DNA of 57,394 nt, from positions 1-57,394 of the forward strand of contig ONMZ01000005.1 in the NCBI GenBank assembly GCA_900319075.1, in the 5' to 3' direction. Positions 45,606-53,701 of this stretch are shown in pieces (positions within the stretch are counted from its first letter, which is position 1; each line of letters starts with the position of its first letter). The position numbers were made by a program, and so were the translations under genes. The DNA comes from an uncultured Eubacteriales bacterium. GTDB lineage: Bacteria; Bacillota; Clostridia; Oscillospirales; Ruminococcaceae. The notes under the pieces were generated by a model that saw nothing but the letters and a program-made list of their open reading frames with translations, was not told where the DNA came from and did not search any database.

Positions 45606-45640
45606 ATCTGCGTACCGTAATGGGTACGCAGATTTTTTAT
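45606..45640 (+). terminator. Terminator of the macro-domain gene
   Basis: ATCTGCGTACC / GGTACGCAGAT followed by TTTTT. Confidence 0.9.
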
Positions 45641-45734
45641 TTGTCGCTTTTCAGGCGACCAATTCTTCCCCGGGGTGTGATATATTATAGCTGTAAACAA
45701 AACACAACACCAAGACCCACAAGGAGGAATCACT

Positions 45735-46388
45735 ATGAAAAAGAACGCAGAAAACAAAACAAACAACCTTACAGAGCTGGTATTCATCATTGATAAAAGC
45801 GGCTCCATGTCACCTTTAAGGGACGACACTATCGGCGGATTCAACACCATGATACAGCAGCAGAAAAGCAGCGGCGGACAGATACTTGTTTCAACGGTTA
45901 TGTTCAGCGAAACATCAGACGTTGTTCACGACAGGATCGATATTTCAAATATCAAAGACCTCACCCGGGATGATTACGCACCAATGGGCTGTACAGCTCT
46001 GCTTGATGCTGTGGGGAACGCTGTAAAGCACATAGGCAATATACACAAATATGCCCGAAAGGAAGATATACCCCAAAAGACTTTATTTGTTATCACCACC
46101 GACGGAATGGAAAACGCCAGTACTCAATACACCCAGCCCCAGATCAAAAAGCTGATTGAAAAGCAAAAAGAAAAATACGGCTGGGAGTTCCTTTTCATCG
46201 GGGCTAACATTGACTCGGTGGAAACTGCGGGCTCTATGGGAATTGACGCTCGCAGGGCGGTCAATTACACAGCAAGCAAAGAGGGCACAAGAAGGCTGTT
46301 CAAAGGCGTGGGCAGAGCCGTTATGGAAGCTTGCTGCTGCGAAAGCGGTGCAGACATAAGCGACGAGTGGAAAAAAGGGATCAAATAA
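45735..46388 (+). CDS. von Willebrand factor A domain protein (TerY-like)
   Basis: 217 aa, one VWA domain. The MIDAS motif is IIDKSGSMSPL, with conserved Thr in APMGCTALLDAVGNA and Asp in VITTDGMENAS. The C-terminus (ARRAVNYTASKEGTRRLFKG) fits cytosolic TerY/YwmC-type proteins. AGGAGG precedes ATG 45735. No tellurite genes are adjacent. The macro-domain neighbour suggests a stress or defence role, by inference. Confidence 0.9.
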   Translation: MKKNAENKTNNLTELVFIIDKSGSMSPLRDDTIGGFNTMIQQQKSSGGQILVSTVMFSETSDVVHDRIDISNIKDLTRDDYAPMGCTALLDAVGNAVKHIGNIHKYARKEDIPQKTLFVITTDGMENASTQYTQPQIKKLIEKQKEKYGWEFLFIGANIDSVETAGSMGIDARRAVNYTASKEGTRRLFKGVGRAVMEACCCESGADISDEWKKGIK

Positions 46389-46399
46389 CGATAGGGGCA

Positions 46400-46426
46400 G
46401 AGCTGCAATTTTTGCAGCTCTTTTTC
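46400..46426 (+). terminator. Terminator of the VWA gene
   Basis: GAGCTGCAA / TTGCAGCTC followed by TTTTTCTT. Confidence 0.85.
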
Positions 46427-46456
46427 TTGACAACAACAGCTTTGCTCTGCTATAAT
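46427..46456 (+). promoter_or_regulatory. SigA promoter of the DUF4405-flavodoxin gene
   Basis: TTGACA (46427-46432), 18 bp, TATAAT (46451-46456), overlapping the previous terminator tail. Confidence 0.75.
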
Positions 46457-46478
46457 TCAGTAAAAGGAGTGAAGATCA

Positions 46479-47594
46479 GTGGACAAAGCAAAAGTTAAGA
46501 GAAAAATAGGCATTTTTATAGATATTATTATGTTTGCACTGCTTGCGGCGCAGATGCTTTATATTTTTACCGGCAACATTGCCCACGAGATCATGGGAAT
46601 AGCCTTTTTTATAAGCCTTGTTGGACATATTATCATTAAAAGCTCATGGATAAAGGCTCTTTTAAAAGGAAAGATAAAATTTGATTCCAAGGCAAGAGTT
46701 TTTTCCACGATCGTTACTATACTTCTTTTTTTGTGTATAATCGCTTTGGCTCTGAGCAGTATGGGCGTATCGAGATTTCTTTTTCCCGATATTACGTTTT
46801 TGGGATACACCGATCTGCATAGATACCTTGCAACTGCCGTTTTGACGCTTGCAGTCGTTCACGGTGGTATGCACGGATATTTCAAAGCAAAGAAAAAGAA
46901 AAAAGCTGTGGTGCTCATATGCCTTGGTGCGGTATTGTCAATGGTTATCAGTCTTGTAGCAGTGCCTTATATAAACAGACATTTTCGTAAGGTAGATGTG
47001 AATTACTCTCAGGCTGTTGAAGGGGAAAAGATAAATACCGGCAGTAAAAAGCCGCTGGTAGTATATTTCACATGGCTTGAAAACTCACAGGTAAGTCAGG
47101 ACGCAGATGCGGTCTCCGGCGCTTCCCTGCTTCGTGCTGACGGGAAACTGATGGGCAGCAACCAGCTTATTGCGGATATGCTCACAGATATGCTCTCCTG
47201 CCCCAAGGCATCCATCACAGTCACAGGAGATAAATATCCGGGAACTTACTCAAAAACCGTTTCCGCAGCAGGTGATGAGCTTAAAGAAAAAGCCCGCCCG
47301 GACATTGAAAAGATAGACATTTCAGGCTATGACAGCATTATTCTTGTGTATCCCCTGTGGTGGGGCAATATCCCTATGCCTGTGGCAAGCTTCCTTGAAG
47401 GTGCTCAAACCAAAGGGTTGGATATCTACCTGGTTGCAACTCAGGGCAGCACCGGCTATGGCAGCAGCGTAAAGGAAATAAAAGAGCTTGCAGAGGGTGC
47501 AGATGTTCACGAGGTGGTAAGTATTTACTGCGAGGATATTCCAAAGGCTCGAAAGGTCCTCTTTGAAAAATTCAAGGAAATTTACAAAGATTAA
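46479..47594 (+). CDS. DUF4405-like membrane domain fused to flavodoxin
   Basis: 371 aa from GTG 46479 (SD AAAGGAG). Residues 1-165 hold about four TM helices with conserved His (FTGNIAHEIMGIAFFISLVG, VVHGGMHGYF), as in DUF4405 haem-type membrane proteins. From residue 185 a flavodoxin domain follows (KKPLVVYFTWLENSQ, LVYPLWWGNIPMPVASFLE, VATQGSTGYGSS). Together it could carry electrons across the membrane; partner unknown. Confidence 0.85.
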   Translation: MDKAKVKRKIGIFIDIIMFALLAAQMLYIFTGNIAHEIMGIAFFISLVGHIIIKSSWIKALLKGKIKFDSKARVFSTIVTILLFLCIIALALSSMGVSRFLFPDITFLGYTDLHRYLATAVLTLAVVHGGMHGYFKAKKKKKAVVLICLGAVLSMVISLVAVPYINRHFRKVDVNYSQAVEGEKINTGSKKPLVVYFTWLENSQVSQDADAVSGASLLRADGKLMGSNQLIADMLTDMLSCPKASITVTGDKYPGTYSKTVSAAGDELKEKARPDIEKIDISGYDSIILVYPLWWGNIPMPVASFLEGAQTKGLDIYLVATQGSTGYGSSVKEIKELAEGADVHEVVSIYCEDIPKARKVLFEKFKEIYKD

Positions 47595-47637
47595 GCTTTG
47601 CTGCGTAAAAACAGTCCAAAAAACATATTTAGCATTC

Positions 47638-47670
47638 AAAAGCCCCTTAAAATGTAAAAAGGGGCTTTTT
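47638..47670 (+). terminator. Terminator after the flavodoxin fusion
   Basis: AAAAGCCCCTT / AAGGGGCTTTT. Confidence 0.85.
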
Positions 47671-47674
47671 GCTA

Positions 47675-47703
47675 TTGAAATCTTTTTCTGAATATGTTAC
47701 AAT
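47675..47703 (+). promoter_or_regulatory. Promoter of the 47740-51568 operon
   Basis: TTGAAA (47675-47680), 17 bp, TACAAT (47698-47703). Confidence 0.7.
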
Positions 47704-47739
47704 AGTTAATAATAAATTATAGGGACGAGGAGGGTCGAT

Positions 47740-48411
47740 ATGAAAGAACGCATCTCCTTTAAAATTACAAAGCAAAATGTAATAATCATGGTCACCCTTG
47801 TGCTGCTGAATTTTTTTGGCAACTGGCTGTCCGGAACGCTTAATCTGCCCTGGTGGCTTGATACTGCCGGGACAATGGCAGCTTCAATACTTATGGGGCC
47901 GATCGCAGGCATGATCGTTGCCATACCGTCAACGCTTATCCCTACTCTCATTCACGGTCAGACTATCGCTTATACGCTTATAGGCGTATCCGTTGCGCTG
48001 GTGGTCGGATTTTTGTTCCCCAAGCGTCACAAGGAAGATCTTTTTGGCATTGTTTCCGTGGCAATTCTTTCAGCTGTTATATCATCGGCGATCTCTGTGC
48101 CTCTGAACAGTCTTTATTTTGACGGATATACCGGCAACATATGGGGCGACGCACTTTATGATATGCTTTCTGATTTTATAAGCTCGGACACGTTCAACAT
48201 TTTCCTTTCTCAGTTCTTTATTGATATGCCTGACAGGGTAATATGTATACTTTTGGCGCTGGTAATAGCGGACATGACAGATATAAGGATCGTCAGGAAA
48301 AAAAAGAAAAAAGGTGCAATGTCGGCAGCAGCGATGCCTTATTTGTACCGCTCTTGCTTTATCCCAGCTTGGGATAGCTGCCCATGCGGAGGAATATGGT
48401 GCAGATTATGA
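47740..48411 (+). CDS. Membrane protein, ECF S-component-like
   Basis: 223 aa. Five to six hydrophobic segments (VIIMVTLVLLNFFGNWLSG, TAGTMAASILMGPIAGMIVA, AYTLIGVSVALVVGFLF) resemble substrate-binding S components of ECF transporters. After RKKKKK (residue 191) the remaining tail reads out of frame over the next gene and ends CGGIWCRL, unlike a natural C-terminus. A one-base change in the A8/A6 runs (48298-48312) may have extended it. GAGGAGG precedes ATG 47740. Confidence 0.8.
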   Translation: MKERISFKITKQNVIIMVTLVLLNFFGNWLSGTLNLPWWLDTAGTMAASILMGPIAGMIVAIPSTLIPTLIHGQTIAYTLIGVSVALVVGFLFPKRHKEDLFGIVSVAILSAVISSAISVPLNSLYFDGYTGNIWGDALYDMLSDFISSDTFNIFLSQFFIDMPDRVICILLALVIADMTDIRIVRKKKKKGAMSAAAMPYLYRSCFIPAWDSCPCGGIWCRL

Positions 48412-51400
48412 GGCTGCTCCTTTTACAAGCAGGGACGGCTTGCCATCTGCCGAGGTCAATGCCATTGCACAGACAAATGACGGTTCAATCTGGGTAGGTA
48501 CATATTCGGGACTTTTCTTCTATGACGGTATTAAGTTTGAACGGACAAATCTGAATGATAAGATCAAAAATGTAACCGTTCTTTTTGTGGACTCAAAAGG
48601 CAGACTCTGGGTAGGCACAAACGACAGCGGCATAGTGTGTTATGACCCTGGAAGCGGAAATACCCAGCTCTACGATTATGACAAAGGTATGCCTTCAGAT
48701 TCCATAAGGTCGATCAAAGAGGACAATGACGGCAATATCTTTGTGGGAACGGTACTTTCCCTTGCAAAGATCAAGCCTGACGGTACAATAAAAAGCTATT
48801 CCCAGTGGGAAAAGATCTCTTATGCCCAGTCTCTTGAGCTTATGCCCGACGGAAGCATCTCCGGTGTTACCAACAGCGGAATACTGTTTACGGTAAAAAA
48901 CGATCTTTTATCCTTCACCGGCAACTATACAAAGGGCAATAACATTATTTACAGAAATGTTGTACTCACGGACGAATATCTGCTTGTGGGGACAAGCTCA
49001 AACTTTATCGACAGATACAAACAAAACGGTGAATCCCTTGAATATGTAGATCAGCTTTCTTTGAGCAACGGTTCGGCTTTTAACAAAATGGTCTATGATA
49101 AAAATCAAGACGGTGTGTTCTATTGCTGCGAAAAGGGCCTTGGGTTTTTGGATCTGAAAACCAAAAGGTCTCAGGATATGTCAAGAAACTCCTTTAGCGA
49201 TGCCATCAGCGATATATGTATAGACAAGCAAAATAACATCTGGGTGTCTTCCAGCAAACAGGGACTTTTAAAATATGCCCGCACACCTTTTTACAATGTG
49301 CTCGCAAGCACCTCTGCCTCGGGCAAGGTCGTCAACACAGTGATCATAAACAATAATACCCTTTACGTTGGTACAGACAACGGACTGGATCTGATAGATC
49401 TGAGAACCGGCAAGGAGCTCAGAAACGGCTACCAGGGACTGCTGGAAAAAGAAAGGATCAGAAATATATATGTTGACTCCAAGAATAATACATGGATAAG
49501 CACATATGGCAGCCACGGCCTTATCCGTGTGGATAATCTTGGGCAGGTCAAAAATCTTATCGAGCTGAACCCTTCCCTTAAAGGCTATAGATTCAGATCG
49601 GTCAAAGAATTGAAAGACGGCCGCATAGTTGCAGCAAGCAACGCAGGTCTTACTTTTATAAAAGACGATAAAGCTGTCAGCTCAATAGGCAGAACAAACG
49701 GGCTCAACAGCCAGTTCATCCTTACCATGGAGGAAAAAGAGGACGGAACTATCCTTGCAGGCTCAGACGGTGACGGCATCTATATTATCAAAAACGATAC
49801 CGTTATAGGTCACATCGGCAAGAACGAAGGGCTTGATACCCTTGTGGTCATGAGGATAGTAAAGTGCAGCGGCGGTTATCTTTATGTTACCAGCAACGCC
49901 CTTTATTACGACAACGGAGAAAAGATAAAGAAACTGAATAACTTTCCTTATTTCAACAACTACGATATTTTTATCACACAGGATAAAGAGTGCTGGATAA
50001 CCTCAAGCGCAGGCCTTTATATCGTGAGCGAGGAAAAGCTTTTAAAAGATGAAAAATACAGCTGCACTCTGCTCAACGACAGCTGGGGACTGAATACCAC
50101 CTTCACCGCCAATTCATGGAACACTTCAAAGGACGATATGCTGTACCTTTGCTGTACGGACGGCGTAAGAAGAATATCTACCAAAAACTATGATTCTGTA
50201 AACTCAGAATTCCAGATGAGCCTTCGTTCAATAGATGCAGGCGGAGAGCTCATAAGGGAGAATGACGGAAAGTGGATAATTCCCGCAACATCCGAACGTA
50301 TACAATTTAATATTGCGGTAAACAACTATTCTCTTTCAAACCCACGTATTCACTACTATCTTGAAGGGTCAAAGGATCAGGGAATAACCTGTTATCAAAA
50401 CGAGATAACTCCTCTTTCCTACACCTATCTGCCATTTGGCGAATACAAGCTTCATATCCAGGTGCTCGATGAGCTTACAGGAAATGTCCAGCGCCAGGAA
50501 ATTATCGAAATAGAGAAAAAAGCCATGATGTACGAGCGTTTGTATTTCAGAATGTATCTGCTGCTCGTTTGTGTGTTCTTTATAATGTACATAATCTGGC
50601 TTTTCTACACGATAAACAAAAGGACCCTGAGAATGAGAGGTCTTCAGATGGAGATCTCCACAGACCCTATGACCGGCATACTTAATAAAGAAGGCTCAAA
50701 AAAAGCTCTTGAAATGGCGTGCAGCGAGGAAACGGGTACACTTATGATGATAGACCTTGACAGCTTCAAGCTGGTCAACGACCTATACGGTCACGATATG
50801 GGCGATAAGATACTTATCAGATTTTCTCAGCTGCTGACACAATCCCTGGGAGAGGATAATATTGCCGGAAGGATCGGCGGTGACGAGTTTATTGGATTTA
50901 TAAAAGATTCCACCGACGAGGACAGAGTGGAAGAGATAACCAAAACCCTGAACCGTGAAATAACCAAGTCCGCCAAGGAATATATGGGAGATGACATGAC
51001 CATTCCTCTGGGCACCTCTATCGGAGCAATAAGGGTACCTGAAGAAGGACAGGATTATCACGAGCTTGCCAAACTTGCCGACAAGGCGCTTTACATTGTA
51101 AAACAAAACGGCAAGCATGGCTATGCATTCTACCAAAGCAAAAACAAAAACGATGAGGTAAAGAAAGATACACGTGACCTTGGGCAGATAAAGGTTATAA
51201 TCGCAGAGCGAAACGAAGGTAAGGGCGCATATCTTGTGAACTTCGACAAGCTCCAGGTCATTTACAAATTCCTTTGCAGAAACGTTCACGTAAACAATAC
51301 CTATGTGGGCTTTTTAAGGTTTACTCCGCAAAGCGAGAACGGCAAAGGGGTACCGGACGAAATAATGGATTCTTTTGAGAATTATCTGATAATCAACCTT

Positions 51401-51568
51401 AAAAGAAACGACGTGGTAAGCAGATACGCAGGCAGCTTCTTTGTGCTTTGTACTTATGCGGTATCCGACGACTACCATGGTATTGCGAAGCGTTTGATAA
51501 AAGGCTGGAAAGGCACAAAAGAAAGCTCGGGGTATACACTTACCTACGAGGTAGAATCGGTAGATTAA
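48314..51568 (+). CDS. Two-component-type propeller / GGDEF membrane protein
   Basis: 1084 aa. A signal peptide (ICTALALSQLGIAAHA) leads to an exported beta-propeller with repeated Reg_prop units (IAQTNDGSIWVGTYSGL, VDSKGRLWVGTNDSG, IDKQNNIWVSSSKQG, VDSKNNTWISTYGSHG), a Y_Y_Y-like domain and one TM helix near residues 745-768. A cytoplasmic GGDEF domain follows with motif GGDEF at 855-859, so diguanylate cyclase activity is likely; an RxxD inhibition site is not seen. The last 165 residues look like a degenerate second GGDEF (SRYAGSFFVL). Start GTG 48314; SD weak, within the A-rich overlap. Confidence 0.88.
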   Translation: MQCRQQRCLICTALALSQLGIAAHAEEYGADYEAAPFTSRDGLPSAEVNAIAQTNDGSIWVGTYSGLFFYDGIKFERTNLNDKIKNVTVLFVDSKGRLWVGTNDSGIVCYDPGSGNTQLYDYDKGMPSDSIRSIKEDNDGNIFVGTVLSLAKIKPDGTIKSYSQWEKISYAQSLELMPDGSISGVTNSGILFTVKNDLLSFTGNYTKGNNIIYRNVVLTDEYLLVGTSSNFIDRYKQNGESLEYVDQLSLSNGSAFNKMVYDKNQDGVFYCCEKGLGFLDLKTKRSQDMSRNSFSDAISDICIDKQNNIWVSSSKQGLLKYARTPFYNVLASTSASGKVVNTVIINNNTLYVGTDNGLDLIDLRTGKELRNGYQGLLEKERIRNIYVDSKNNTWISTYGSHGLIRVDNLGQVKNLIELNPSLKGYRFRSVKELKDGRIVAASNAGLTFIKDDKAVSSIGRTNGLNSQFILTMEEKEDGTILAGSDGDGIYIIKNDTVIGHIGKNEGLDTLVVMRIVKCSGGYLYVTSNALYYDNGEKIKKLNNFPYFNNYDIFITQDKECWITSSAGLYIVSEEKLLKDEKYSCTLLNDSWGLNTTFTANSWNTSKDDMLYLCCTDGVRRISTKNYDSVNSEFQMSLRSIDAGGELIRENDGKWIIPATSERIQFNIAVNNYSLSNPRIHYYLEGSKDQGITCYQNEITPLSYTYLPFGEYKLHIQVLDELTGNVQRQEIIEIEKKAMMYERLYFRMYLLLVCVFFIMYIIWLFYTINKRTLRMRGLQMEISTDPMTGILNKEGSKKALEMACSEETGTLMMIDLDSFKLVNDLYGHDMGDKILIRFSQLLTQSLGEDNIAGRIGGDEFIGFIKDSTDEDRVEEITKTLNREITKSAKEYMGDDMTIPLGTSIGAIRVPEEGQDYHELAKLADKALYIVKQNGKHGYAFYQSKNKNDEVKKDTRDLGQIKVIIAERNEGKGAYLVNFDKLQVIYKFLCRNVHVNNTYVGFLRFTPQSENGKGVPDEIMDSFENYLIINLKRNDVVSRYAGSFFVLCTYAVSDDYHGIAKRLIKGWKGTKESSGYTLTYEVESVD

Positions 51569-51574
51569 AAAACA

Positions 51575-51614
51575 AAGTCCTTATCCCGCAAAAGTGGGGT
51601 AAGGACTATTTTTG
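51575..51614 (+). terminator. Terminator of the propeller-GGDEF gene
   Basis: AGTCCTTA / TAAGGACT plus CCC/GGG, then ATTTTTG. Confidence 0.85.
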
Positions 51615-51674
51615 TTGAAATTACCCCAGGGCAGCCCCGGGCTGTTTATCCTGACTTTGCCTTATTCTTCAAAA

Positions 51675-52067
51675 TCAGAATTTTACCGTTCTTGGCGCAT
51701 CTGTAAACGAGGAGAATGTGGCGGTGGCATTTTTAAAGTAAAGCACCTGGGTATTGTCGTCCTGTGCAGAGTACATTCCCTTCAGCTCGGGATAGTTATC
51801 AAGCATATGCTCCTTTGCCTCTACCCTGTCATCGTTTACAAGTTCGCCTGCTACTCTGAGCCATACGCCGTCTTTAAATGCACATATCTCAGCCTTTGGA
51901 TTGCTTGCAAGCTGCTTAGAGATATCCTTGGACTTTCCTGTCTGGATATAAAGCTTGTCCTCAAAAATATCGACTGTGCCAAAAGGCCTTACCCTTGGCT
52001 GGTCGCCCTCAACGGTGGCAAGATAATAGGTCCCTGCGCTTTTCAAAAAATCAAATACTTCTTTCAT
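51675..52067 (-). CDS. Pyridoxamine 5'-phosphate oxidase-like flavoprotein
   Basis: 130 aa, split-barrel fold. YYLATVEGDQPRVRPFGTV, then KLYIQTGKSKDISKQL are typical of small FMN-binding PNPOx-like proteins; the function is unknown and a true PNPOx role is unlikely. AAAGGAGG precedes ATG 52067. Monocistronic. Confidence 0.88.
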   Translation of the reverse strand: MKEVFDFLKSAGTYYLATVEGDQPRVRPFGTVDIFEDKLYIQTGKSKDISKQLASNPKAEICAFKDGVWLRVAGELVNDDRVEAKEHMLDNYPELKGMYSAQDDNTQVLYFKNATATFSSFTDAPRTVKF

Positions 52068-52150
52068 GAAAGATCCTCCTTTGTAAGCTTTTATTATTCT
52101 TTATGAGTATTATAACATCTTTTTGAGCTTTTTACAAGCATTTTTTGGCC

Positions 52151-52179
52151 TTGACAGGGCACACTTTTTTATATATAAT
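52151..52179 (+). promoter_or_regulatory. SigA promoter of the metallophosphoesterase gene
   Basis: TTGACA (52151-52156), 17 bp, TATAAT (52174-52179). Confidence 0.8.
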
Positions 52180-52220
52180 AAAAAACATCAAAACTCAGCT
52201 CCGGCGAAAGGATATAAAGA

Positions 52221-52985
52221 TTGAAAGAAACATTTTACAGCTTTGACTTCCCTTTGAAAATATGCCTGCTGGCAGATATTCATAACAGGCCGTTTGATGA
52301 GATAAGCCGTTCCCTGGAGCGGCAGCAGCCTGACATGATAGCTGTTGCAGGCGATTTTTTATACACATATGCCCCCACCGACGACACTCCCGTTATGTTA
52401 CGCACACAGTATTCTCTGAGCTTCCTTGCGGACTGTGCAAAGCACGCTCCTACCTTTGTTTCCCTGGGCAACCACGAATGGATGCTTTCGGATAAGGACA
52501 AACAGATCATCACAGATACAGGTGTCAAGCTGCTGGATAACACCTGGACAGAGTTTAACGGGGTTTTTATCGGGGCGCTCACATCCTCAGGGGTAAGTGC
52601 TTATGCACAGTTCCGAAAGGGAAAAGACCGGGTATACCCCAAGTGGCAGCACTTTAACTCCCCTCAGAGGAACGAACCCATTATCGGATGGCTGGACGAG
52701 TTTGAAAAACAAAGCGGCAAAAAGCTGCTTTTGTGTCATCATCCGGAATACCGGGACAAGTACCTTAAAGACAAAAAAATAGATCTTATACTCAGCGGAC
52801 ACGCCCACGGCGGACAGATAAGGCTTTTCGGCCGTGGTCTATATGCCCCGGGACAGGGTATATTCCCAAAGTACACAAGCGGCATACACGCAAATATGAT
52901 TATTTCACGTGGTCTTTCCAACACAGCAGGATTTATACCACGTCTTTTCAATCCAAGAGAGATAGTTTATATCGTTCCAAAATAA
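52221..52985 (+). CDS. Calcineurin-like metallophosphoesterase
   Basis: 254 aa from TTG 52221 (GAAAGGAT upstream). Metal motifs: LLADIHNRPFD, AVAGDFLY, SLGNHEWML, LCHHPEYRD and LSGHAHGGQIRLFG. The last matches YkuE-type phosphoesterases. Lacks a signal peptide. Convergent with the PPTase gene. Confidence 0.92.
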   Translation: MKETFYSFDFPLKICLLADIHNRPFDEISRSLERQQPDMIAVAGDFLYTYAPTDDTPVMLRTQYSLSFLADCAKHAPTFVSLGNHEWMLSDKDKQIITDTGVKLLDNTWTEFNGVFIGALTSSGVSAYAQFRKGKDRVYPKWQHFNSPQRNEPIIGWLDEFEKQSGKKLLLCHHPEYRDKYLKDKKIDLILSGHAHGGQIRLFGRGLYAPGQGIFPKYTSGIHANMIISRGLSNTAGFIPRLFNPREIVYIVPK

Positions 52986-52986
52986 A

Positions 52987-53037
52987 AAAGCAGTTCCCAA
53001 AAAGCATTAACTTTCGGGGGCTGCTTTGATCTTTTTT
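52987..53037. terminator. Terminator-like hairpin between convergent genes
   Basis: AGCAGTTCCC pairs with GGGGGCTGCT across an 18-nt loop, followed by TTTGATCTTTTTT on the plus strand and A-runs (T on minus) on the left. It includes the end of the PPTase gene. Confidence 0.6.
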
Positions 53038-53699
53038 AGTATCATCTGCGGTGTAAGCACTGTTGGACGAGGTACAAAAACCTTATGTTCGGAACAAACG
53101 GTAATATGCCGTTTTTCAAAGTCAAATTCCGTGAACTTCACGCCGCTCAGATCATATCTCTCGCACCTTGCATTAACAGGGTCATCAAGGCTTATATCTA
53201 TTTTTCCCGGGTCAAGACCAAGACCGGTGCCAAGATATTTCATCACGCTTTCCTTAACCGTCCAAAGCCGCAAAAATGCCCTGTCCTTTTCCTCAGGTGA
53301 GCCAAAAGAATTGACCCACTTTATCTCATCGGGCAAAAGCACCCTTTGGATAAGTCCGTCAGAAACGGTGCGTATCCCCTCTGCATCAACGCCTACACAT
53401 CTGTCTGATACTGCACACACCCCGATCCCATCACAATGAGAAAGGTTAAAGTGCAGCTTTCCGCTTACAATATACGGCTTTCCGTGACTTCCAAGCGCGA
53501 TCTCCCTGCTGTTTTTTTCAACGCCGGACAATGCATATTCCAAAAGTGCTCCGGCTGCAAGAGAAAGATACTTGTCCTTTGCAAAACGGAAAGAATCAAT
53601 TTTTTGTTTTCTGTATTGGGGCATTGATTCATACAGCTGTGTGAAAAGGCCGCTGTTTTGAATATCTGACGTTTTGACCACGAATAAGTGATTTTCCAT
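53007..53699 (-). CDS. 4'-phosphopantetheinyl transferase, Sfp family
   Basis: 230 aa. GKPYIVSGKLHFNLSHCDG, then CVGVDAEGIRTV and FLRLWTVKESVMKYLGTGL are the Sfp-type motifs, with Mg-binding Asp and Glu in GVDAE and WTVKE. It loads phosphopantetheine on carrier proteins. ATG 53699 lies 2 bp after the upstream esterase stop, so it is cotranscribed with it. No NRPS/PKS is in the window. Confidence 0.93.
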   Translation of the reverse strand: MENHLFVVKTSDIQNSGLFTQLYESMPQYRKQKIDSFRFAKDKYLSLAAGALLEYALSGVEKNSREIALGSHGKPYIVSGKLHFNLSHCDGIGVCAVSDRCVGVDAEGIRTVSDGLIQRVLLPDEIKWVNSFGSPEEKDRAFLRLWTVKESVMKYLGTGLGLDPGKIDISLDDPVNARCERYDLSGVKFTEFDFEKRHITVCSEHKVFVPRPTVLTPQMILKKIKAAPES

Positions 53700-53701
53700 T
53701 T

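Noticed and set aside
48298-48316. Programmed -1 frameshift at the A-run
   Set aside because: The downstream frame is +1 relative to the upstream gene, so a -1 slip would not reach it.
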